A DNA stretch of 8,387 nucleotides from an uncultured Muribaculaceae bacterium. Its GTDB lineage: Bacteria; Bacteroidota; Bacteroidia; Bacteroidales; Muribaculaceae. A program made the translations under genes and the position numbers. Positions 1 to 6,052 of the stretch are shown here, piece after piece; within the stretch, counting starts at the first letter, position 1, and the number at the start of each line of letters is the position of its first letter. The stretch is from positions 1 to 8,387 of the forward strand of contig CAJUBC010000070.1 in NCBI GenBank assembly GCA_910584545.1, given 5' to 3'. A model generated the notes under the pieces. That model made no database searches, was not told where the DNA came from, and was given only the letters and a program-made list of their open reading frames with translations.

Positions 1-37
1 TCTGAACCTTGAAACCGCAAGATTTAACATTTTTTAA

Positions 38-45
38 TAATTTTG
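38..45 (+). promoter_or_regulatory. Candidate Bacteroidetes -7 promoter element
   Basis: TAATTTTG matches the Bacteroidetes primary-sigma consensus TAnnTTTG exactly. It lies in an AT-rich stretch about 75 nt upstream of the ATG at 121. No TTG/TTTG stands at the usual 19-21 nt upstream; the nearest TTG (9-11) is about 26 nt away, so the -33 half is missing or weak. It is the only exact match in the intergenic gaps and leader of the plus-strand genes, which makes it the best candidate for driving the DUF2851 gene and perhaps those after it. In AT-rich DNA such an 8-mer also arises by chance. Confidence 0.35.
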
Positions 46-120
46 GATTATTTTTTTACAGATATTTGGCTATCTCTGCGAAAAATAGTAATTTTAGACG
101 TTGAAAGCAAGGATGTCGTA

Positions 121-1401
121 ATGGAGATGCTCTATCAATATTTATGGAAGTTCAGGATGCTTGGCCGTGAACTGCATACGGTCGACGGAGAGGAAGTCGA
201 GATTCTGTCGCCCGGAGTGCTGAATCGCGATGCCGGTCCTGATTTTTCCCATGCGAGATTGCGCATCGCCGGTCAGGAATGGATAGGCAATGTCGAGATT
301 CATGTCCGAGCTTCCGACTGGCTGCGGCATGGCCATGACTCGGACCGCGCCTACGACAGTGTGATTCTCCATCTGGTGTCGGTGAGCGACTGCCGTATCC
401 CGCGTCCCGACGGCACTCTTGTCCCCCAGGTGGTCGCTTCCTTTCCTGAATCTTTCTTCCGGATGTATCTGAAGCTCTCCGGCAGGATCTCCCGGGTGGC
501 TTGCGAGGAGGACCTGGGCCGGCTCTCTCCGCTGACGGTCGCCGACTGGATGTCGTCGCTCTCGGTCGAGCGTCTGCAGATGAAGAGCGGGAGAATCCTC
601 CGAATCTACGAGGCGTGCGGACGCGACTGGGAGACTACCTGTTTCATAACGCTGGCCCGCTCGCTCGGCTTCGGGCTCAACGGCGAACCTTTCGAGATGC
701 TTGCCCGCTCGGTTCCGCTGAGGTTTCTCGCGCGCCATTGCGACGACCCGATGCAGATTGAGGCTCTCCTTTTCGGTCAGGCCGGCATGCTCGACACCTC
801 GCTGCATATTTTCGATGAGTATTATCAGCTGCTCTGCCGCGAATATTATTTCCTCGCCCGGAAGTATGGATTGCGTCCCATGCGCCGCGAATTGTGGAAG
901 TATTCCCGCACGCGGCCCTGGAATTTCCCTCACCGCCGCATCGCCTTTCTGGCCGTGTCCGTGTCCGGAGGTTTCGCGCTCTTCTCCGACATTATGGAGC
1001 GCAGCTGCGACCCCGGTAAGATAGCCGCCCTTTTCCACTGGACTCTCCGGGGCTACTGGGCCACACATACCGATTTCGACGTGGAGGGCGCAGGTGGTCC
1101 GGCCTCTCTTTCCGAGGCGAGCATACGTCTCCTTCTCATAAATTTCGCGGCTCCTCTGATCTACGCCCATGCGGCGTCTCTCGGCGATGCCGACATCGCG
1201 GAGCGGGCTTTCCGCATCTGGGACACGGCCCCTCCGGAGAAAAACTCCATAATATCCCAGTGGCGCAACGCGGGGATAACGGCGAAATCGGCGGCTGACT
1301 CTCAGGCGCTTCTCCAGTTGCGCAGGGAGTATTGCGACCGCGACCGCTGTCTCGAATGCCGTTTCGGTCACGCATTGCTGAGAAACTCCTGCGATTTGTA
1401 A
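121..1401 (+). CDS. DUF2851 family protein
   Basis: This is a 426-residue soluble protein with no signal peptide or membrane segment, recognised as the Bacteroidetes DUF2851 family; its function is not known. The ATG at 121 is chosen because homologues, as I recall them, begin near MxxLYQYLWK. The frame stays open upstream to a TTG at 43, but those 26 residues do not look like the family. The most conserved part is residues 34-85: DAGPDF (37-42), then GNVEIHVRASDW (56-67), HGHDSDRAY (70-78) and VILHLV. A second conserved stretch is RPWNFPHRRIA near 265-275. The C-terminus carries a cysteine cluster, C405-x4-C410-x2-C413, which could bind a metal. The D41...E59-x-H61 spacing recalls a PD-(D/E)XK-like nuclease core, which is a guess. 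It is the first gene of the plus-strand block, 33 nt before the pseudouridine synthase. Confidence 0.85.
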   Translation: MEMLYQYLWKFRMLGRELHTVDGEEVEILSPGVLNRDAGPDFSHARLRIAGQEWIGNVEIHVRASDWLRHGHDSDRAYDSVILHLVSVSDCRIPRPDGTLVPQVVASFPESFFRMYLKLSGRISRVACEEDLGRLSPLTVADWMSSLSVERLQMKSGRILRIYEACGRDWETTCFITLARSLGFGLNGEPFEMLARSVPLRFLARHCDDPMQIEALLFGQAGMLDTSLHIFDEYYQLLCREYYFLARKYGLRPMRRELWKYSRTRPWNFPHRRIAFLAVSVSGGFALFSDIMERSCDPGKIAALFHWTLRGYWATHTDFDVEGAGGPASLSEASIRLLLINFAAPLIYAHAASLGDADIAERAFRIWDTAPPEKNSIISQWRNAGITAKSAADSQALLQLRREYCDRDRCLECRFGHALLRNSCDL

Positions 1402-1434
1402 AATACTATGGCTATCCAATCGTTATTTTAAAAC

Positions 1435-2364
1435 ATGAATCAGGATAAAAGAAACAGGCCCGGAAAGGGGGGCGACACTATACTGCGACGGACCAATGCC
1501 GGAGAGTCGGCGGTGCCTCTGATGGAATTCGTCGGCACGTGGCGCAGCGACTCCCGACGGACGGATATAAAGAAATGGCTCAGGTATGGACAGCTCATGG
1601 TGGACGGCACGGTGACCTCCGCTTTCGACGCTCCGGTGAATCCCGGCGCCGAGGTGGCGCTCAACCTCACCCGTCCCTTTCCGCAGTTCCGCCATCCCAG
1701 GCTGGAGATCGTCTACGAGGATGACCATGTCCTGGTGGTCAACAAGGGTTACGGCCTCCTTTCCGTCGGCACGCAGAGCCACAGGAAGGAGGAGAACGCA
1801 TACGAGATCCTCAAGGCATACGTGAAGAATGTAAATCCCGCGAACCGCCTCTACGTGGTGCATCGCCTCGACCGCGACACCTCCGGGCTAATGATGTTCG
1901 CCAAATCGGAGGAGGCCCAGGAGGTGCTCCGCCACAACTGGAACAACATAATCCTGCAGCGTCTTTACGTGGCGGTCCTCGAGGGTTACCTCGAGGAGGA
2001 CAAGGGTTTTGTAAAGAGCCGACTCGCCGAGAACTCGCAGTTCGTGGTCTATTCCACCGACAATCCCGACGAAGGCAGGATAGCTGTCACCCATTATGAG
2101 GTGTTGGGTCGCGGCAATAACTATACTCTCGCCCATTTCTCGCTCGATACCGGCCGCAAGAACCAGATCCGAGTGCATGCCCACGACATGGGGCATCCCA
2201 TCGCCGGAGACCGCAAATACGGTGCGGTAACCAGTCCGCTGCACCGCCTCGCGCTCCATGCGCAGACGTTGCGGTTCGCCCATCCAATCACGAAAAAGGA
2301 CATGAATTTCGAGACCCCGATCCCTCCCAAATTCGCGGCTGCCATCAGAAGGCGCATGAAATAG
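1435..2364 (+). CDS. RluA-family pseudouridine synthase with S4 domain
   Basis: This 309-residue protein should convert specific uridines in ribosomal or other structured RNA to pseudouridine in the cytoplasm. A basic N-terminus is followed by an S4-like RNA-binding domain (about 25-75; DIKKWLRYGQLMVDG at 44-58). The catalytic domain starts near residue 90. It has the family signature HRLDRDTSGL (143-152), whose D146 is the expected catalytic aspartate, then LDTGRKNQIRVH (237-248), GHPIAGDRKYG (253-263) and LHAQTLRFAHP (274-284). KN replaces the TH of the proteobacterial GRTHQIRVH form. Length and layout match the RluC/RluD type, but the target uridine cannot be read from sequence, so no symbol is given. 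The ATG lies 33 nt after the previous stop with A-rich sequence before it. Co-transcription with the DUF2851 gene is likely. Confidence 0.92.
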   Translation: MNQDKRNRPGKGGDTILRRTNAGESAVPLMEFVGTWRSDSRRTDIKKWLRYGQLMVDGTVTSAFDAPVNPGAEVALNLTRPFPQFRHPRLEIVYEDDHVLVVNKGYGLLSVGTQSHRKEENAYEILKAYVKNVNPANRLYVVHRLDRDTSGLMMFAKSEEAQEVLRHNWNNIILQRLYVAVLEGYLEEDKGFVKSRLAENSQFVVYSTDNPDEGRIAVTHYEVLGRGNNYTLAHFSLDTGRKNQIRVHAHDMGHPIAGDRKYGAVTSPLHRLALHAQTLRFAHPITKKDMNFETPIPPKFAAAIRRRMK

Positions 2365-2384
2365 CAATCAAAAAGTCACGATAG

Positions 2385-2430
2385 ATGTTCTATAATAGAC
2401 ACCCGTCGGATTAGAACATATATTATAGAA
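2385..2430 (+). promoter_or_regulatory. Two overlapping inverted repeats in the leader of the PAP2-like gene
   Basis: The 68-nt gap contains two perfect inverted repeats that share bases. One pairs TTCTATAATA (2388-2397) with TATTATAGAA (2421-2430). The other pairs ATGTTCTA (2385-2392) with TAGAACAT (2412-2419). Both use 2388-2392 as the left arm, so only one can form at a time in RNA. The longer one ends 2 nt before the ATG at 2433 and would bury the start region. They could be a repressor operator or a leader switch. There is no T-run, so a classical terminator for the upstream gene is unlikely. The arms are AT-rich, and chance is not excluded. Confidence 0.4.
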
Positions 2431-2432
2431 GA

Positions 2433-3251
2433 ATGAAATTAGACACTTCGTCATATTATCCCAGGTCTCCGCTCGACGGCGAGGAGTATGCCTCCTGTGC
2501 CGACAGCCGGAACCAGACGCCGCCGGAACCGACGCAGGGGACCGAGCCCGAGCCGGCATCGGAAACGGAGCCGGTGGAGTCTGTTCCGCTGCGGAAGCCT
2601 GAGCCGCAGCTCGAGCCGGCGCCTACCGCCGCCTCGCATGCCATGGACCGCTTCAGCACCGTGATGTCTTGGATTATGGTGCCGCTCCTCATGCCGGTCT
2701 ACGGCATGTTGCTCGCCTTCGGCCTCTCGATCCTCACATATGTCCCGACGGGCACCAAATTCGGTTTCATTCTTGTGGTGGCCGGTCTCAACATCCTCGT
2801 TCCGGCACTGCTTATCCTTCTGCTGAAGAAGATGGGCGTGGTCCGCGACATCGGGCTCAACGACCGCGACGAACGTCTCTGGCCCTACCTCATATCAATC
2901 CTCTGTCTCGGCGCGACAGCGATGTTCGTCGCCGTGAAGGGCGCGCCGATGTGGCTTACCATGTTCTTCACCGGAGGTGCGGTGGCGGGGCTGGTGGAAC
3001 TTGTGGTGAATCATTGGTGGAAGATTTCGGTGCATGCCGCCGGCGTGGCCGGTATAGTGGCCCTGCTGGTGCGCATCATGCGCGACGGCTATCCCGCCCC
3101 CTCCATATTTGTGTGGCTCTGCGTCTCCATCATCGTGGCGGGCACTGTCGGGATGTGCAGGGTATGGCTCGACCGCCACACCGTCTGGCAGGTGCTGGCC
3201 GGTTATGCGGTGGGCTTCTGCGGAGTCTTCTTCATGACGCTTATCCATTGA
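2433..3251 (+). CDS. PAP2 (phosphatidic acid phosphatase type 2)-like integral membrane protein
   Basis: This 272-residue protein has about 70 hydrophilic residues rich in Pro and Glu, followed by roughly six hydrophobic segments (about 77-100, 108-131, 151-168, 174-193, 203-214 and 226-242/252-270). The C-terminal half resembles the PAP2 acid-phosphatase motifs: KISVHAAG (197-204, the PSGH-like motif) and R243-x5-H249-x3-Q253, parallel to SRxxxxxHxxxD. DRDERLWPY (144-152) may be the first, degenerate motif. Intact members remove phosphate from lipid phosphates such as undecaprenyl pyrophosphate at the inner membrane. Here the motifs are imperfect (Q253 where D is usual, V200 where G is usual), so catalysis is uncertain. 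Relatives are usually near 200 residues. The ATG at 2643 (residue 71) would give that length and is a real alternative start. ispG follows after 54 nt. Confidence 0.7.
   Translation: MKLDTSSYYPRSPLDGEEYASCADSRNQTPPEPTQGTEPEPASETEPVESVPLRKPEPQLEPAPTAASHAMDRFSTVMSWIMVPLLMPVYGMLLAFGLSILTYVPTGTKFGFILVVAGLNILVPALLILLLKKMGVVRDIGLNDRDERLWPYLISILCLGATAMFVAVKGAPMWLTMFFTGGAVAGLVELVVNHWWKISVHAAGVAGIVALLVRIMRDGYPAPSIFVWLCVSIIVAGTVGMCRVWLDRHTVWQVLAGYAVGFCGVFFMTLIH
2523..2624 (+). repeat. Pro/Glu-rich low-complexity tract in the PAP2-like gene
   Basis: Residues 31-64 of the PAP2-like protein are built from repeated EP/PEP units encoded by recurring GAGCC and GAGCCGG words. The tract is predicted to be a disordered acidic cytoplasmic tail before the first membrane segment. 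If the true start is the ATG at 2643, this stretch would instead be untranslated leader. The regular use of EP dipeptides in one frame favours translation. Confidence 0.5.
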
Positions 3252-3265
3252 CATTTCTCCCTGTG

Positions 3266-3287
3266 CCGGTGGCCGTAAGGCCTCCGG
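3266..3287 (+). other. Intergenic hairpin with GTAA (GNRA-type) loop
   Basis: CCGGTGGCC (3266-3274) can pair with GGCCTCCGG (3279-3287), giving eight G-C pairs with one central T-T mismatch closed by a GTAA loop. In RNA this would be a GUAA tetraloop of the stable GNRA class. It sits 15 nt after the PAP2-like stop and 18 nt before the ispG ATG. No T-run follows, so it is not a typical intrinsic terminator. It could act in mRNA processing, stability or partial attenuation between the two genes. Confidence 0.45.
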
Positions 3288-3305
3288 ACGCAAGAACGAC
3301 CTGAC

Positions 3306-4910
3306 ATGCAGTATAATTACATAAGAAGAAAATCCCGCCCCGTAAGGGTGGGGAACATAACGATAGGGGGCGGCAGCCCCGTGGTCATCCAGTCGATGAC
3401 CAACACGTCGACGCTCGACACGGCGGCGAGCGCCGCCCAGATCAAGACCATCGCCGACGCGGGTGCCGGACTGGTGCGCCTCACCACCCAGGGGGTGAGG
3501 GAGGCCGCCAACCTCAAGGCTATCCGCGAGGTGGCCGCGCGTCTCGGCTGCCATGTGGCTGTATCCGCCGATGTCCATTTCAATCCAAAGGCGGCTTTCG
3601 AGGCGGCCTTGCATGCCGACAAGGTCCGTATCAATCCCGGCAATTTCGTTGATGCCGCCCGCACGTTCCGCAACCTGGAATACACTGACGAGGAGTATGC
3701 GGCTGAGATCGACAAGATCCGGCAGACGCTCGTTCCTTTTCTCGCGCTCTGTGCGGAAAAGGGTTGCGCTGTGCGCATCGGCGTGAACCACGGCTCTCTC
3801 TCCGACAGGATCATGAGCCGCTACGGCAACTCTGCCCCGGGCATGGTGGAGTCCGTCATGGAGTTCCTCAGGATTGCGAGGGAGGTCGATTTCAACGACA
3901 TTGTAATTTCGATAAAGGCTTCCAACACGGTAGTTATGGTGGAGACCGTCCGGCTTCTCGTTGAGAAGATGGAGGAGGAAGGAATGGACTTCCCGCTACA
4001 TCTCGGTGTGACCGAGGCGGGCGATGCCGAGGACGGGCGCATCAAGAGCGCGCTCGGAATCGGAGCGCTGCTACACGACGGTATCGGCGACACCATCCGT
4101 GTATCGCTCAGCGAGCCTCCCGAGAACGAGGTGCCGGTGGCGGTGCTTCTCCGCGACATTATCACCGAGAGGAGTTCAGACCCGGTGGTTGCCGGTGATT
4201 TTACGCCGCTGCCGGGCGTCGCTGCCGATTACTCCACCGCTGCCCGCGCGTCGCATCCTCTGCGGCAGCTCTTTCCGCTGGCGGCTCATGCCGATGCCGA
4301 CCGAATCGGTTCCCTCGAGAATCCCGCTTTGTTCGAGGTTGAGTCCAAGGGCCCGAACGCTGTCGGGAAAATCGCATATATGATCGACAAGGCTGTAGCT
4401 CAGGGCGAGCGCCGTCCGGTCCTTGCGCGGATAGCTTATGACTGCGCGGACCTCGACGAGCTCCGCGTGCGCGCCGCCGCCGATTTCGGCGCCTTGCTGC
4501 TCGGCGGCTATTGCTCCGGTATCGCTGTGGAGTGCGCCAACTTCCCCGCGGAGGTGCTGGCGCGGCTCGAGCTCGACATACTCCAGGCGGCGCGGATGCG
4601 CGTCACCAAGACCGAGTATATAGCCTGCCCCGGATGCGGTCGCACCCTCTTCGACCTCCAGCATACCCTGCAGGAGGTGAAGAAGGCCACCGCCCACCTC
4701 AAGGGCCTCAAGATCGGAGTGATGGGCTGCATAGTCAACGGTCCCGGCGAGATGGCCGACGCCGATTACGGCTATGTCGGCGCGGGTCCCGGCCGCGTGA
4801 GCATCTATAAGGGGAAGGAATGCATGGTCAGGAACATTCCGGCGGCGGAGGCACTCCCCGCGCTGCTCGAACTCATCGGAAGGGATATGCCGCCCGATCC
4901 GGTGGACTGA
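3306..4910 (+). CDS. ispG: (E)-4-hydroxy-3-methylbut-2-enyl-diphosphate synthase, three-domain type
   Basis: IspG (GcpE) converts 2-C-methyl-D-erythritol 2,4-cyclodiphosphate to HMBPP, the penultimate step of the MEP isoprenoid pathway, using a [4Fe-4S] cluster in the cytoplasm. The N-terminal TIM-barrel domain shows QSMTNTSTLDTAASAAQI (29-46), VRINPGNF (107-114), GVNHGSLSDR (159-168) and TEAGDAEDGRIKSALGIG (236-253). The C-terminal cluster domain has C441-P-G-C444, then GCIVNGPGE with C475 and E482. This spacing agrees with the E. coli ligands C270, C273, C305 and E312. At 534 residues it is far longer than the E. coli enzyme (372) because of a middle domain (about 270-425), as in the Bacteroidetes, Chlamydia and plant forms. 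The ATG at 3306 fits the usual NYxRRKSRxVxVG beginning. All cluster ligands are present, so it should be active. Confidence 0.97.
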   Translation: MQYNYIRRKSRPVRVGNITIGGGSPVVIQSMTNTSTLDTAASAAQIKTIADAGAGLVRLTTQGVREAANLKAIREVAARLGCHVAVSADVHFNPKAAFEAALHADKVRINPGNFVDAARTFRNLEYTDEEYAAEIDKIRQTLVPFLALCAEKGCAVRIGVNHGSLSDRIMSRYGNSAPGMVESVMEFLRIAREVDFNDIVISIKASNTVVMVETVRLLVEKMEEEGMDFPLHLGVTEAGDAEDGRIKSALGIGALLHDGIGDTIRVSLSEPPENEVPVAVLLRDIITERSSDPVVAGDFTPLPGVAADYSTAARASHPLRQLFPLAAHADADRIGSLENPALFEVESKGPNAVGKIAYMIDKAVAQGERRPVLARIAYDCADLDELRVRAAADFGALLLGGYCSGIAVECANFPAEVLARLELDILQAARMRVTKTEYIACPGCGRTLFDLQHTLQEVKKATAHLKGLKIGVMGCIVNGPGEMADADYGYVGAGPGRVSIYKGKECMVRNIPAAEALPALLELIGRDMPPDPVD

Positions 4911-4965
4911 CCGAAACGATGACAACAAGAAAACACTTACAAACTATACCTTACAATCTGATTAC

Positions 4966-6036
4966 ATGAAACATTTTTTCAAAGGCATCGGTGCCCTGGC
5001 GTTAGTGGTCCCCATGGGGGCGCTGGCGCAGGATGTGGCACCCGAACCGCAGCTGCAGCAGGGGGAAGGTCCCATGCCGTCGGAGATTGTCCGTTTTGAC
5101 GTGGAGGCGCGAGCCGATTACAGCTATGTCGGCGTCGACGGCCACACCAGCAAGAGTAATTCCGGTTTCCAGGGAAAATACCTCACCATGCGCGTGGACG
5201 GTACCATCCTCCCGGGACTGACCTATTCCTGGACGCAGCGATTCAACAAGCCTCAGGCGTTTTTCGAGGCCACGGCATGGATGTATCTCAATTACGAGAT
5301 AGGCCGTTGGGGTGTCCGCGGCGGCAAGGAGGTGGTTGCCATCGGTGGCTTCGAGTATGACCGCGCGCCGATAGACCTCTATTCCTGTTCGGTGTTCTGG
5401 AACAACGTGCCCTGCTATCAGTTCGGTGTCTCCGGCAGTTACGGCGTCACGTCCTCCGACCGCATCACCTTCCAGGTGACACAGAGTCCTTTTTATACTC
5501 CGGAAAACAGGGATATGTATGCCTACAACCTGATGTGGAACGGTCGTCACGGATGTTTCGAGTCGCTCTATTCGGCCAACCTCCTCGAGTACAAAGACGG
5601 TTGCTATATCAGTTATCTCGCTTTAGGTAACAGATTTACCGTCGGCAAATGGGCCTTGGAGCTTGACCTCATGAACCGCGCCGCCTCCCGCCAGACCTAT
5701 TTCTTCAAGGACTGCTCGGTGATGGCCGAGCTGGCGTTCAAGCCCTCCGACCGCTGGCGCATCCACGCCAAGTATACCTACGACGTGAACCGTGCCGACA
5801 ACGGAGCCGACCTCATCGTGGCGCAGGGCACGGAGCTGTCGATGGCAGGTGCCGGAGTGGAGTTCTACCCGCTGATGAAGAAGCGCCACCGGCTGCGCAT
5901 CCATGCCGGCTGTTTCTATTCATGGGGAAACAACGGCAATCCCGACAACCTGATGCAGAACAAGACCCTCTTCGTGAACGCCGGCCTCACCTGGGACATG
6001 AATCTGCTCAATATCAAACGTAAGCCAAAAAGTTAA
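4966..6036 (+). CDS. Outer-membrane porin, OprO/OprP (phosphate-selective porin)-like
   Basis: This 356-residue secreted protein has a signal peptide: basic MKHFFK, a hydrophobic core, then an ALA/Q cleavage site after residue 21. A short acidic Pro/Gln-rich linker (22-39) leads into alternating, aromatic-rich beta-strand sequence through residue 345, as expected of an outer-membrane barrel. The segment GGKEVVAIGGFEYDRAPIDL (119-138) resembles the GKQ...GGYEYD...PID motif of Bacteroidetes OprO/OprP-type porins. The name does not prove phosphate transport, and substrate is unknown. Six cysteines in the mature protein (141, 150, 197, 213, 250, 316) are unusual for a porin. It lies 55 nt after ispG, with no recognisable promoter in the gap, and 16 nt before an inner-membrane protein, suggesting a transport pair. 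Confidence 0.72.
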   Translation: MKHFFKGIGALALVVPMGALAQDVAPEPQLQQGEGPMPSEIVRFDVEARADYSYVGVDGHTSKSNSGFQGKYLTMRVDGTILPGLTYSWTQRFNKPQAFFEATAWMYLNYEIGRWGVRGGKEVVAIGGFEYDRAPIDLYSCSVFWNNVPCYQFGVSGSYGVTSSDRITFQVTQSPFYTPENRDMYAYNLMWNGRHGCFESLYSANLLEYKDGCYISYLALGNRFTVGKWALELDLMNRAASRQTYFFKDCSVMAELAFKPSDRWRIHAKYTYDVNRADNGADLIVAQGTELSMAGAGVEFYPLMKKRHRLRIHAGCFYSWGNNGNPDNLMQNKTLFVNAGLTWDMNLLNIKRKPKS

Positions 6037-6052
6037 TTAAAATACTGATGCA

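Noticed and set aside
9..33. CTTG-aaaccg-caag hairpin with downstream T-rich sequence as a terminator at the left edge
   Set aside because: The stem is too short (about 4 bp), the T-run is not adjacent, and no upstream gene is visible.
43..120. Extension of the DUF2851 protein to a TTG start at 43
   Set aside because: The 26 added residues are AT-encoded and unlike the family N-terminus, which fits the ATG at 121; the TTG also overlaps the candidate promoter box.
142..1419. Long minus-strand open frame (425 codons) antisense to the DUF2851 gene
   Set aside because: It is a GC-rich shadow frame with no recognisable domain, and the plus strand encodes a clear conserved family.
2669..3304. Plus-strand frame of 211 codons over the PAP2-like gene
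   Set aside because: Arg/His/Pro-rich translation typical of an off-frame reading; the membrane segments and PAP2-like motifs are in the other frame.
2895..3791. Minus-strand frame of 298 codons spanning the PAP2-like/ispG junction
   Set aside because: It crosses two well-supported plus-strand genes and shows no family features.
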